From contig NC_134678.1 of assembly GCF_024713945.1 (NCBI RefSeq), forward strand, positions 3,100,001-3,164,000: DNA of 64,000 nucleotides, written 5' to 3'. Under the pieces are notes generated by a model. The model was not told where the DNA came from and did no database searches. It saw only the letters and a list, made by a program, of their open reading frames with translations. A program made the position numbers and the translations under genes. Positions 12,851-24,442 of this stretch are shown piece after piece. This DNA is from Dermatophagoides farinae. Taxonomy: Eukaryota; Arthropoda; Arachnida; Sarcoptiformes; Pyroglyphidae. The stretch's first letter is position 1; every line of letters begins with the position of its first letter.

Positions 12851-14173
12851 TTAGTAGAATTGGAAATGAATAATGATGGTGACGATGATGATGATGATGA
12901 GGATGATAGTGATTAACAATTGAGCGGTAAAACATTTCAAATGTAAAAGATTTTTTTTTTAAGAATTTAATCATTTTAACAAACAATACATGTTTATTTG
13001 TTTTTGTTATATCTATTTATTATCTCTATATATGTAATTAGATTTTTTAAACATGTTCTTATAATAATAATAATAATAAACAAAATATAATGCTATATAA
13101 AACTTTTCATTTTTTTTTATTTACAAATTTTTTATTCGAATGGGAAGATGATTGTGTGTGTGTGTTTGTGTGAAACACATTACAATGGTTGTTGTATTTT
13201 AATTTTACCATTCATAGCATTTGGCCCGAATTACTAAATAATAAATAAATAGGCGTTGCCATTTAACAGGCAACAGGCTATATAAAACATTTATGTTTGT
13301 GTTTTTGGCGTGACACATGATATTAATTGGCATTTTCAAAACAATATATTGATGAACTGCTGCGTCATTTGTTTGTTTGTTGATTTTTTTGTTTAGATTT
13401 TCTGCAATTAATAATAAATAAAATTCGATTCGATTTGTTCCGTTCTGATGTGATCACACCATTAAGCCTATTTGATTAGTCATGTTTTTACGTTCATATG
13501 TTCTCTATATGTGAAATGCAATGAAAAATGATGGTTTATAATCAATCAATGAATCAATTAAATTTTTTGATTTAGAGTTACATGTATAGAAACATTGTAT
13601 TTTTTTTCTGATAAAAAGCGAAAAATCCTATTAAGAATCCATTTCCTTAATATATAATTATATTTCCATTTATCGAATAGGACACAGAACAGAAAAAAAA
13701 AATTCTTCGACTTTCATTTTTTTTTTCATATTTGAAAGATATCCTATTGTATCATGAATTGAAAGCAAGAAAAAGAGAAAAAAAAGATACCAGAAGAAAC
13801 CAGTTTGGCAAGTAAGTAATGTTAGTATTTCAAAAAAAATTTGATGTTAAAGGCCATTGAGATTAATCATTCCTTGATATATTCAAACCGTTCATCAATG
13901 TTGAACATCTTTTTGAACTGTTCGGTCTTTGCATTTTCTAATGGTTAATGGAAAAAAAACATAAGAAGATTTTTACCTCCTAAGAGTGCAATTTTTATTT
14001 TTGATTGGCGTATAGCCTACAACCTAAACATTAGCTTTTGTCAAATTCGAATTATTATTGCCAACTATTATTTGTGATTTTTCATTATCATCGCAAAAAT
14101 ACCTTGAAGATTTACGTTATTGCATCGGAAAGTTTCTACATTTTTATTTTTTCTTTTAAAATTCATCATAAAA
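12851..14173. other. Intergenic, 3' flank of NRAMP and 5' flank of GALE
   Basis: About 1.3 kb of AT-rich DNA starting with a GAT-repeat 3' UTR. No coding region, RNA gene or inverted repeat that I can support. Confidence 0.5.
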
Positions 14174-15563
14174 ATGAACAACTACAATAAATTAATTTTA
14201 GTGACCGGTGCTGCCGGTTATGTTGGTTCTCATTGTCTTGTTGAATTATTGAATAATAATTATGATGTTGTGGTCATCGATAATTGTTCTAATTCTATAC
14301 AATTGAGTGGTGAAAATTTGCCTGAAAGTTTAATTCGTGTGCAATCAATTACTGGCCGACAATTAGTGAAATTTTATAAAGAAGATATTAACAATGTGAC
14401 TAAATTGGAAGAAATATTCACTAAACATCGATTCGTTGCTGTCATGCATTTTGCAGCATTAAAAGCCGTCGGTGAATCATGTAAAATACCTTTGGATTAT
14501 TATCGAAACAATGTTAGCGGAACTATAATACTGTTGGAAGTGATGCGTAAATTTGGTGTTAAAAAATTCATTTTCTCATCATCAGCTACTGTTTATGGGC
14601 ATCCAGATTATTTGCCAATCGATGAAAATCATCAAACTGGAAATGGTTGCACAAATCCTTATGGTCGGACCAAATATTTTATCGAAGAAATATTAAAAGA
14701 TCTATGTGCCTCAGAAAAAGGTTGGTGTGTGGCATCATTACGTTATTTTAATCCAGTTGGTGCACATGAATCCGGCGAAATTGGTGAAGATCCTCAGGGT
14801 ATTCCAAATAATTTGATGCCATACATATCACAGGTGGCTGTACGACGACAGCCTTTTCTTAGAGTATTTGGCAATGATTTCAAAACTGCCGATGGAACCG
14901 GAGTACGTGATTATATTCATATCATGGATCTAGCTGCTGGACATTCAATAACATTGGAAAATGTTCTTAAAAAAGAGTGGACAGGTTGGAATGTCTACAA
15001 TTTTGGAGCTGGTACTGGATATTCAGTATTAGATGTATGACCATTATAATAACAAGTTTGATTTTGGATTTGAATTAATTTTCATATATAACAATTTAAA
15101 TTTATTATTACAGGTAATCACCGCGTTTGAAGAATCCACTGGTGTAAACATACCGTATAAAATGTGCAATAGACGTGCTGGTGATGTGGATGAATTGTGG
15201 GCTGATATTGGAAAAGCACAGAACAAATTGAACTGGAAACCAAAATGGACATTAAGAGATATGTGTGCTCATAGTTGGAAATGGCAATCAAAATATCCGA
15301 TGGGTTATCGAACTTTACTGAACATACAACAACAACAAGATAATACGAATGAGGGAAACCTGAACGGTAACATCAAGACTATCAATGATATTGATGATAA
15401 TTTTATTCAATTCACATCACAACAGCAACGAAAAGAACATTTTTTAGACATACCAATGATGGACAACAAAATGACCAACGGAATTTCATTGAAAACTAAA
15501 ATATTCAAAGGAAAACGATTTGCACTTGAAGTCAACAATAATGAAGAGGATATCATTGTTTAG
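14174..15563 (+). CDS. GALE: UDP-glucose 4-epimerase
   Basis: Interconverts UDP-galactose and UDP-glucose with bound NAD in the cytosolic Leloir pathway. Exons 14174-15034 and 15114-15563 join in phase 0, giving 436 residues. The Rossmann glycine motif GAAGYVG lies at residues 12-18; SSSATVYG supplies the catalytic Ser and NPYGRTK the YxxxK pair; RYFNPVGAHESGEIGEDP is the classic substrate segment. I chose the ATG at 14174 over one at 14120 because the enzyme normally starts a few residues before the glycine motif and the extra 18 residues would be hydrophobic. The family is usually about 350 residues; here an extra tail of about 80 residues rich in Gln, Asn and Asp follows the conserved end. 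That tail has no recognisable domain. Confidence 0.95.
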
Positions 15564-15814
15564 ATTGTCAATTGTTTATTTCATATTCAATCGAACAATA
15601 ATAAAAATGAAAAAAGAAAACATTCATCTAGTCGTATATAATTGATTATATTATTTTATAGATTTGTCATTTATAAAATAAACAATTTTTATTAATCAAT
15701 AATCAAATCAATGGGATATTAGAATTTTGTATTTGAAGAAATTAAACTTGTCACAAAATAATCATAACAGAATGTAATCCTTATATTCGTTCATCTAAAA
15801 TGACCTAGAAATTT

Positions 15815-17593
<1,779 letters not shown>

Positions 17594-17676
17594 TTCGGAA
17601 AAATGATATTCTGTATTCGTCTTTATCAAAAAAAAATACCGAATTTTGTTTACACAATTTTACAACGATCAATAAC

Positions 17677-17683
17677 GCCATCT
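17677..17683 (-). promoter_or_regulatory. AGATGGC motif upstream of ATE1
   Basis: AGATGGCG read on the minus strand, about 85 bp before the ATE1 ATG, next to a CCAAT-type sequence. Same core recurs in other spaces in this window; it fits the core of CTCF sites and also YY1-like promoter motifs. Only the core matches here. Confidence 0.3.
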
Positions 17684-17802
17684 ATGATTGGACGTGACAG
17701 TGAAATTCTATCATATATTATAGAGTCAATAATAATAATTTAGAGTTTATATAAAATATAGTTTATTTTTTATAGAATCCATATTATAGGTCAATTATCA
17801 AT

Positions 17803-17809
17803 AAAAAAA
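17803..17809 (-). terminator. Pol III T-run terminator of tRNA-Thr
   Basis: Seven Ts on the minus strand directly after the tRNA acceptor stem, the usual RNA polymerase III stop; the first T doubles as the discriminator base. Confidence 0.85.
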
Positions 17810-18012
17810 GCCACTGGAGAGATTCGAACTCTCGACCCCCGGTTTTTTCTACAACAACAACAAGTTAAAATAAATTTCCAACTGAAATTCCTATTTTTTC
17901 CCCTTATTTTCCTATGAAATATAGGAAAATACAGAGGAATTTCAGCTGAAAACGGAAGTTTATACTTTAGAAAGTTTACGAGACCGATGCTCTGCCTCTG
18001 AGCCACAGTGGC
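17810..18012 (-). tRNA. tRNA-Thr(CGT) with a 132-nt intron
   Basis: Read on the minus strand, a full cloverleaf forms once an intron is removed. Acceptor GCCACTG pairs perfectly with CAGTGGC; D stem GCTC/GAGC; anticodon stem TCGGT with ACCGG; anticodon loop CTCGTAA with CGT at 34-36 (decodes ACG, Thr); variable loop GGGTC; T stem GAGAG/CTCTC around TTCGAAT. The intron runs from 17976 to 17845 and sits between positions 37 and 38, the canonical place for eukaryotic tRNA introns. At 132 nt it is much longer than usual for animals and is nearly all one long imperfect hairpin (about 17862-17967). A Pol III T-run follows. Box A and box B sequences are intact, so the gene is probably transcribed. 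An hAT transposon starts within about 20 bp of its 5' end. Confidence 0.88.
17862..17967. repeat. Long imperfect inverted repeat inside the tRNA intron
   Basis: The two arms share AAGT..., CTGAAATTCCT and TATTTTCCTAT blocks in the same order, with a tiny loop near 17916-17920 and an extra stretch of about eight bases in one arm. It could be a natural extension of the pre-tRNA anticodon stem or a small palindromic transposable element that landed in the intron. Confidence 0.7.
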
Positions 18013-18030
18013 AACAATACGCTGAAAAAA

Positions 18031-20374
18031 GAGGGGTATGTGCGGCTATGATATTGTATATTTATATTTAATATTTACCACATGCGGCTCTTTGAATGAT
18101 TATTTGTGGCTCGTAAGTTAACAATAATTTGTCTCGTAGTATGTGAAGCTATCGTTTGCGCATTTGTATTTTATAAGTGTCACGACATTTATGAAGAGAG
18201 TCGTGTATGAGTAGAACAACGAGGTGTGGAAAAAACGCGACAGTTGTGTTTTGACAGTTGTTTTGACAGTTGAAGTGAATGTGTATTTGTAAAAACATTA
18301 AAATTGTGATAAATGAAATAAAACCAAATTGTTTTTAGCTTGACAAATTTATTTATTTCCAGCTCAAAAAATATGACAAACGAATTTAAGAAAAGAAAAT
18401 ACGAAGATGAAAACAGAACTTTTAACGCTGAGTGGGAAGAAAAATTTTTTTTTATTGATAATAATGAAAAAGCATTGTGTGTTATCTGTAATAATACGAT
18501 CAAAAATTATAAATCTAGCAATTTACGTCGACATTATGAAACCAATCATCCTCAGTTTTCTAATCAGTATCCACCAAATTCCAAATTAAGATCATGTAAA
18601 CTTGCATCTTTAAAATCAAATTTAAGTAAACAACAGTCAATTTTTATGAACTTTAGCAATCAAGCTAATAATGTGACCGAAGCCGGTTTTGTTATTTCCT
18701 GGAATATTGCTCGTGCAAAACGCCCGTATGGAGAAGGGGAGTTTATTAAAAAAAACTTGGAAGATGTACTTAAAGTTTTAGATCCAAATAATGTAGCATT
18801 GCAGAAAGTTTTTTCGCAAATTCCCATCTCGAGACACACAACCGAACGACGCATAACTGCAATTAATACATCTCTTGAAAATAATTTAAAAAATGATTTG
18901 AAGAACTGTATTGCATTCAGCTTAGCCCTTGACGAATCGACAGATATCACAGATATTCCGCAATTGGCAGTTTTCATACGTTTTGTTTCACCTGAAGAAT
19001 TATTAGATTTAGTAGCACTTCAAGAGTCAACCCCTGGTGTCGATATTAAAAATGCATTAGATTCCATGATGAAAACTTTTGATGTGCCTCTTAATAAACT
19101 TGTAAGCATTGCAACTGATGGAGCTCCGGCAATGCTGGATAAAAAAACCGGTCTTATGGGGCTTTTAAGAAATGATTCTCAAATTCCACAATTCATACCA
19201 ATTCACTGCATAATTCACCGAGAACATCTCGTTACAAAATATTTAAATTATCCTGGTGTTATGAAAACAGTGTTACACATTGTCAATTATATTCGCACCA
19301 ATGCAAAAAACCATCGACAATTCAAAAATTTCCTTGAAGAATTAAATGACCAAGAACTTCCAAATGACATTAATTTCTTTTGCATTGTTAGATGGTTATC
19401 TAGCTACAACATATTAAATCGATTTGTTGATTTGTTTGATCCGATAACTGAATTTCTAAAAAAAAAGGAAATAACCTATTCAGAATTAAACGATGACGAG
19501 TGGTTACAAGACTTAATGTTTTTGACTGATGTCATGGAACATTTGCAAACACTGAATTTACAATTGCAGGGAAAAGATAAAATAATATCTGACCTCTCAC
19601 AGTGTATATTTAGTTTTCAAACAAAATTACAACTTTTTCAAAAAGACATCAAAAATAAAACATTTTGTCATTTTCATCGAATTAAAAAAATTGGTTTCAA
19701 TATTAAACAAGAAAAACTCAACGAATATATAAAAAATCTAGAAGGAATATTGACGGAATTCCAAAATAGATTTCAAGACTTAAAATATTTTAAATCGTTT
19801 CTTGATTTTTTTCTAAATCCATTTGCAATTAACATAATTCAAGATGAATTTTCCATTTCCAACATAATTATGACTCAACAAGAATCTGGAGAATTGGAAT
19901 TAATAGAGATGCAAGAAGATCAAGCTCTACAATTAAAATATAAGTCGACGTCGATTACTGAATTTTGGAAATTTGTACCAGAATCGAAGTATCCTGAATT
20001 AAAAAAGGCTGCTTGTCGAATTATTTCGATATTTGGTACAACGTACACATGCGAATCCTTTTATTCTACATTAAAATTTGTGAAATCAAAACACAGATCA
20101 ATGTTAACAAATCAGCATTTGAAGGAATTGATGAGAAGTTCTGCCACAAATTATTTACCAAATTTCAAACAATTAGCAACACAGGCAAAATAAATGTGTT
20201 TAATATACATATTTATGTTTTTGATAAATAAAAATGTTTTTGTAAAAAAAAATTTGTTAATACTAATATCTGGGCCGTATATCGAGGTATGGGTGTACTT
20301 ATTTAATTGCGGCTCGCGAAAAATTTCAAATTTTGAAAAATGGCTCTTACTATCAAGGAGCTTGGCCACCCCTG
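18031..20374 (+). mobile_element. hAT DNA transposon, apparently intact
   Basis: Right end is clear: read inward on the minus strand from 20374 it begins CAGGGGTGGCCAAGCTCC, a typical hAT terminal repeat. The left end is less certain; GAGGGGT at 18031 matches the first bases but then diverges, and inner GCGGCTC/GGCTCG subterminal motifs occur near both ends (18085-18120 and 20309-20346). I found no convincing 8-bp target duplication (flanks TGAAAAAA and GTATATTA differ). It carries one uninterrupted transposase frame and sits beside the tRNA-Thr gene and 3' of WBP11, in an otherwise element-free gene block. Confidence 0.85.
18373..20193 (+). CDS. hAT transposase (GTF2IRD2/ZBED-like)
   Basis: Cut-and-paste transposase, 606 residues in a single frame from ATG 18373; the frame upstream has only a TTG start. 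A BED-type zinc finger sits near the N-terminus (Cys36, Cys39, His54, His59). The RNase H-like core carries LALDESTD (Asp187), SIATDGAPAM (Asp249) and a C-terminal YTCESFYSTLK (Glu561), matching the three acidic catalytic positions of hAT enzymes; the HCIIHRE motif and RWLSSYN insertion-domain block are also present. The C-terminal dimerisation region (KSKHRSMLTNQHLKEL) is intact. The sequence resembles the hAT lineage domesticated as GTF2IRD2 in mammals, but here it still has flanking terminal-repeat sequence. No stop or frameshift was seen, so it may be recently mobile. A TTTCCAG acceptor-like site just upstream could mark a short 5' intron. Confidence 0.92.
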   Translation: MTNEFKKRKYEDENRTFNAEWEEKFFFIDNNEKALCVICNNTIKNYKSSNLRRHYETNHPQFSNQYPPNSKLRSCKLASLKSNLSKQQSIFMNFSNQANNVTEAGFVISWNIARAKRPYGEGEFIKKNLEDVLKVLDPNNVALQKVFSQIPISRHTTERRITAINTSLENNLKNDLKNCIAFSLALDESTDITDIPQLAVFIRFVSPEELLDLVALQESTPGVDIKNALDSMMKTFDVPLNKLVSIATDGAPAMLDKKTGLMGLLRNDSQIPQFIPIHCIIHREHLVTKYLNYPGVMKTVLHIVNYIRTNAKNHRQFKNFLEELNDQELPNDINFFCIVRWLSSYNILNRFVDLFDPITEFLKKKEITYSELNDDEWLQDLMFLTDVMEHLQTLNLQLQGKDKIISDLSQCIFSFQTKLQLFQKDIKNKTFCHFHRIKKIGFNIKQEKLNEYIKNLEGILTEFQNRFQDLKYFKSFLDFFLNPFAINIIQDEFSISNIIMTQQESGELELIEMQEDQALQLKYKSTSITEFWKFVPESKYPELKKAACRIISIFGTTYTCESFYSTLKFVKSKHRSMLTNQHLKELMRSSATNYLPNFKQLATQAK

Positions 20375-20514
20375 GTATATTAGTTGTTGCACCATGTTCT
20401 ATCCATCTTTTTGTTCCAGGTCTGTAGACTTTCATTCATTCATCAAACAATTCATTCACAATCAAAGACCGGAAATGGATTAAATGGTTTTTTAGTTTAT
20501 AATAAAATGATTAA

Positions 20515-21928
20515 TCAAATTAAACCACCCATTTCTTTCATAAATTGTTCATAAGCGTCATCCTTGGAATTAGTCTTGTCCTTGACATTGTTGGATAATG
20601 TAGTAGATGATGATGATGTATCTAATGAGTGAATCATACCATACATACGAGCAGGTTTGACCATTGATTTTCGTGGCGCTTGTTTTTCATCACGGCGAAC
20701 TCTCAATGCTAATGGCATGAATTTAGTTGAATCGGCGCTAAGATTACGAAGTTGAGGCCTTGCTTCAATTGTTGCTAATTGTTTAGTTTTTTCTTTTTTC
20801 TGATGATAATTTGATGGATTGAAAATTGTGGGATTATTGTGAGTTGCCACCGACATTCGTAAAACCTGACCAGGAGTATGCATTAATTGAGGTGGAATCT
20901 GGACTTGAACAGGAGGAGGAGGTGGTGGTGTTGGTCGAACAAGAATTTGAGGTGCTGGCTGAATCAAAGTAGAACCGGCCAAAATTATACTGCTATTCGG
21001 AGCAACTTGAACATCTTTAATGATATTTTTATTCGGTTCAGCTTCTTTTGGTTTATTATCACTGGACAATTGTTCGATTTCTTGAAGAAATTTATGCAAA
21101 TCACTTTCATTTTTATTTTTTTCATCATCAACTTCATCTGAGAATCGGATTTTTTTATTATTAGATTCAATTTTTTCAACATCATCCTCATTATCGTCAT
21201 CATCCTCATCATCACTTTCGGCCATGAATTCTTTCAATGACGGTGGAAGTCCAGGAGGACAACCGGGTGGTGGTGGTTGTTTGGTGCGATTTTTGGTATT
21301 TTTCAATATTGATTGGGGTATCATATCTTTACCTAATGACGGTGTTGTTGTCGATGATTCCGAAGGTAAAGAAATAGCTGAAGGAAGAGGAATATCTTCA
21401 ATATTAACTTCTTGTGCTGATTTGATTGCTTCATATTGTTTAGCTAATTCATTTCGTTTTGCATTATAATCACCTTCCATTCGTTTCAATTCCATGTATT
21501 TATCTTTATCCTCTTTGATCTGATTGTACAAAAAAAAAATTTCAAATTTAAATTAATCTACTTATATTAAAACCCATAATACTTACATAAAGTCTTAATA
21601 AACGATCCCAGGTTTCTTTTAGTTTTCTTCGTTTATCTTTAAGCACTTTTTCATTGAGCGCAGGAGGATTGTAGAAATCATATTCCATTCGATCGAGTCG
21701 TTCCATATCCGATATAATTTGATATGGATCTTTTCCCTTTAGAACGGCAACACGAACAATCAATCTTTGTTTTTTATTCTAAAAAAATGATTTTTATTTT
21801 TATTAATAAAAAATTGATTCAATCAAAGTAACAACCTTTTTCAATTCACGTTTACGAGCTTCTTTTCGAGCTTGATCCGTTGGATTTATATATTTTCCAC
21901 TTTTGGTTGATTTCATTCGACGTCCCAT
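20515..21928 (-). CDS. WBP11: WW domain-binding protein 11, splicing factor
   Basis: Nuclear pre-mRNA splicing protein that binds WW domains of PQBP1 through proline-rich stretches. Three exons on the minus strand: 21928-21836, 21778-21587, 21519-20515, giving 429 residues (vertebrate form is about 640). The N-terminal signature MGRRMKSTKSGKYINPTDQA and the KRELKKNKKQR join are spot on. Conserved LNEKVLKDKRRKLKETW and IPLPSAISLP follow. Proline-rich PPPPGCPPGLPP and later PTPPPPPPVQVQ blocks are shorter than in vertebrates. The end FMPLALRVRRD...AYEQFMKEMGGLI matches the family C-terminus. It shares a 218-bp gap with divergently transcribed WDR12. Confidence 0.94.
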
Positions 21929-22146
21929 TTTCGGTTGCGGAGCGGATTTCGGTGATTGATTATCAACAGATTTACAGAAAAAAATAATAAATTTAAAACA
22001 AAAACAAATGTCAATGTTTTCAATCAATGCATGAAAATTCAATCATAACATCTATGAATGGACAAACTAATGGAATGGAAAACCTCACGTGTTTCGAATT
22101 TTGAGTTCTCAGCACAATTTTCTTGTTTGAACATTTTTGTGAAAAA

Positions 22147-23406
22147 ATGGATTCAAATGATTTGATTGTTAATTTTATTACAAAAGATCAAAGATATGCT
22201 ATTCCATCGATTCCGATAAATATTAAAAGTTCATCAACGGCCAAAGAATTCGACAATATAATTAAAGCCTTAATCAAAGATGGCAACAAAAAAATTAATT
22301 TAAAACAAGTGGAATTTGATTTTTTAATTAATGGAAAACTTTTACGTCAAACTATCGAAGAATTCATTAAGAATGAAAATATTAGCACCGAAATTCAGAT
22401 CGAAATCGAATATTTTGTCAAATGTGAACCTCCAAAGCCACATAAATCATTCCTTCATAATGATTGGGTCTCTTCCGTTGACACGATTGATGAATGGATT
22501 CTGTCCGGTTGTTATGATAGCTCGGCGCACATATGGAATGTCAAAAATGGTCACCACGAAATTGCCATACCAGCACCACATACATCATCAATCAAAGCCG
22601 TTAAATGGATTCGTAATGAATTGGAGCAGAAAAATCAAAAATATAGCTTTGTGACTTGCTCTCATGATGAAACTGCTATGCTCTGGAATTGGGATGCCAA
22701 ACTTAATCAAGTTGATCATGTTTTCACTTATATTGGTCATTGTCGATCTGTTGATTGTGTTGATCAACACAAAGATCTTATTGCTACTGGTTCTTATGAT
22801 AATATGCTCAAAATTTGGTCAACCATTGATCAAATTTATGATGACGATAATGATGTTGAAATGAAAGATATTTCGAAGAAAAAATTGCGATCACCAGCAA
22901 TCACATTAGAAGGACATAAAGAATCAATTTCAAGTTGTGTTTGGATGAATGAACAAGTACCAACAGTCCTTACTGTGTCATTAGATCAAACGATGAAAAT
23001 TTGGGACATTGAAGTTGGTGAACAAAAACAATCATTCTCATCGAGTAAATCATTCTTAGATGTTGCATATTGTCCATCAACTGGTCATATTATAACGGCA
23101 TCTTGTGATCGACATATTCGTGTTTGGGATCTACGACAAAATCAAGGATCATTAATAAAAAATGTTTATAGTTCACATGATGCTTGGGTTTCATCCGTCG
23201 ATTGGTCATCAATTAATACGAATCTTTTCGTATCGGCAAGCTATGATTCAACAGCTAAACAATGGGATATTAGATCTCCATCAGCACCATTGTACGATCT
23301 GTTAGGACATCAAGATAAAATAATGTCAATTAATTGGTCTAATGAACATTTCATTGTTAGCGGTGGAGCTGATAGTCAAATTAAAATATTCTCTTGTTTA
23401 TTATAA
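22147..23406 (+). CDS. WDR12: Ribosome biogenesis protein WDR12
   Basis: Subunit of the PeBoW complex (PES1-BOP1-WDR12) needed for 60S subunit maturation and 27S/32S pre-rRNA processing in the nucleolus. Single exon, 419 residues, as in other animals. Residues 1-90 form the ubiquitin-like NLE domain (known to contact the AAA ATPase MDN1), followed by seven WD40 repeats seen as repeated GH...W / D..IKIW units, for example SYDNMLKIW and SLDQTMKIWDIE. The start is the ATG at 22147; eight codons upstream there is only a TTG. Head-to-head with WBP11. Confidence 0.94.
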   Translation: MDSNDLIVNFITKDQRYAIPSIPINIKSSSTAKEFDNIIKALIKDGNKKINLKQVEFDFLINGKLLRQTIEEFIKNENISTEIQIEIEYFVKCEPPKPHKSFLHNDWVSSVDTIDEWILSGCYDSSAHIWNVKNGHHEIAIPAPHTSSIKAVKWIRNELEQKNQKYSFVTCSHDETAMLWNWDAKLNQVDHVFTYIGHCRSVDCVDQHKDLIATGSYDNMLKIWSTIDQIYDDDNDVEMKDISKKKLRSPAITLEGHKESISSCVWMNEQVPTVLTVSLDQTMKIWDIEVGEQKQSFSSSKSFLDVAYCPSTGHIITASCDRHIRVWDLRQNQGSLIKNVYSSHDAWVSSVDWSSINTNLFVSASYDSTAKQWDIRSPSAPLYDLLGHQDKIMSINWSNEHFIVSGGADSQIKIFSCLL

Positions 23407-23486
23407 AACAAATATATAAAAAAAATGTTTTTTATTTCTTCGAATTTCAATTAAAATTATCATCATCATTATTATAATATAAAGCG

Positions 23487-24157
23487 TTAATCCATTCTTG
23501 TTTTAAGAGCTTTAACTGTTACTTTATCTTTTTCGATAATATATACAATACCACCAAAACCGGAACTAGCATTACGATCAAAAGCAGACATGAGTGATTG
23601 TGAAATAGTCTCAAAAAGATCATCTGGTTCCATGTCTGGTTTCCAAAGTGTTTCACACATACCAAAAGCTTGTTCAGCACAAGTTCCTGAAACGACAAAA
23701 TCTTCTGGTTCGGTTGTACAGCCAATGACATCCATAGAGGAAACATATGGTTGACCAGTTTTAATGTCTATACCAGCGATAATTGGTTCAACAAAATATG
23801 GTCCGAATCGTCGTTCATATAACAAATTAGATACCATAGAAGAGAATGTTTTAGGTCTGATACGACGATTTTCACGCAATTCATATAGATTGACACGGAA
23901 TTTAAGTCTTTGCGAAACAGTTTTCGTATCGGTAGCCAAACCAGGTAAACCAATATAAATATGAGGATCAACTTGAAATATTTTTTGAAAATCCATAGAA
24001 ATGTTACGCATTTGTACTGTCAAGCAACGATCAGCAGCGATTGCAACACAATTTTTGCCTTTCATCGCAATAACGATACCACCATTGTATTCCAAAATAC
24101 TCTAGAATAGATGATTTAAAATTGAATTAATTTTAACGAATTTTTAAAACTTACCAT
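23487..24157 (-). CDS. PSMB3: Proteasome subunit beta type-3
   Basis: Structural (non-catalytic) beta-ring subunit of the 20S proteasome. The main exon 24101-23487 begins after an AG and encodes SILEYNGG..., but lacks its own start. The only coding part of the first exon is the ATG at 24157-24155, directly followed by a GTAAGT donor; joining gives MSILEYNGG, matching the family start MSIMSYNGG, and 205 residues, the exact usual length. Conserved [24 protein letters not shown] and the [17 protein letters not shown] end are present. No cleavable propeptide and no N-terminal catalytic Thr, as expected for beta-3. Confidence 0.94.
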
Positions 24158-24442
24158 CTTGAAAAAAAATTTTAAAAACTTTTTCAAAATCTAGCAAAAG
24201 CAAACGATTTTCCTAATTTTAAATGAAGCCTATCGAATGAATGACTCGAAAGTTTTGTCAAGTCATACAGCTATATTATAATCGATTAATCGAAAACCAC
24301 TATCGATATCATTCGAATTCAAACCCATTCAAATATATCGACTTAAATAAATGTTTTCAGCTATTTGTAAATAATAATAATAATAAAAATTTATATTTTT
24401 TTCATTTATATAGTACAAAATTTTACAAAAAAAAATTGCAAT

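Noticed and set aside
18007-18030. CAGTGGCAAC as the true left end of the hAT element
   Set aside because: It starts CAG, but those bases are the tRNA acceptor stem; the matching GAGGGGT further in fits the right end better.
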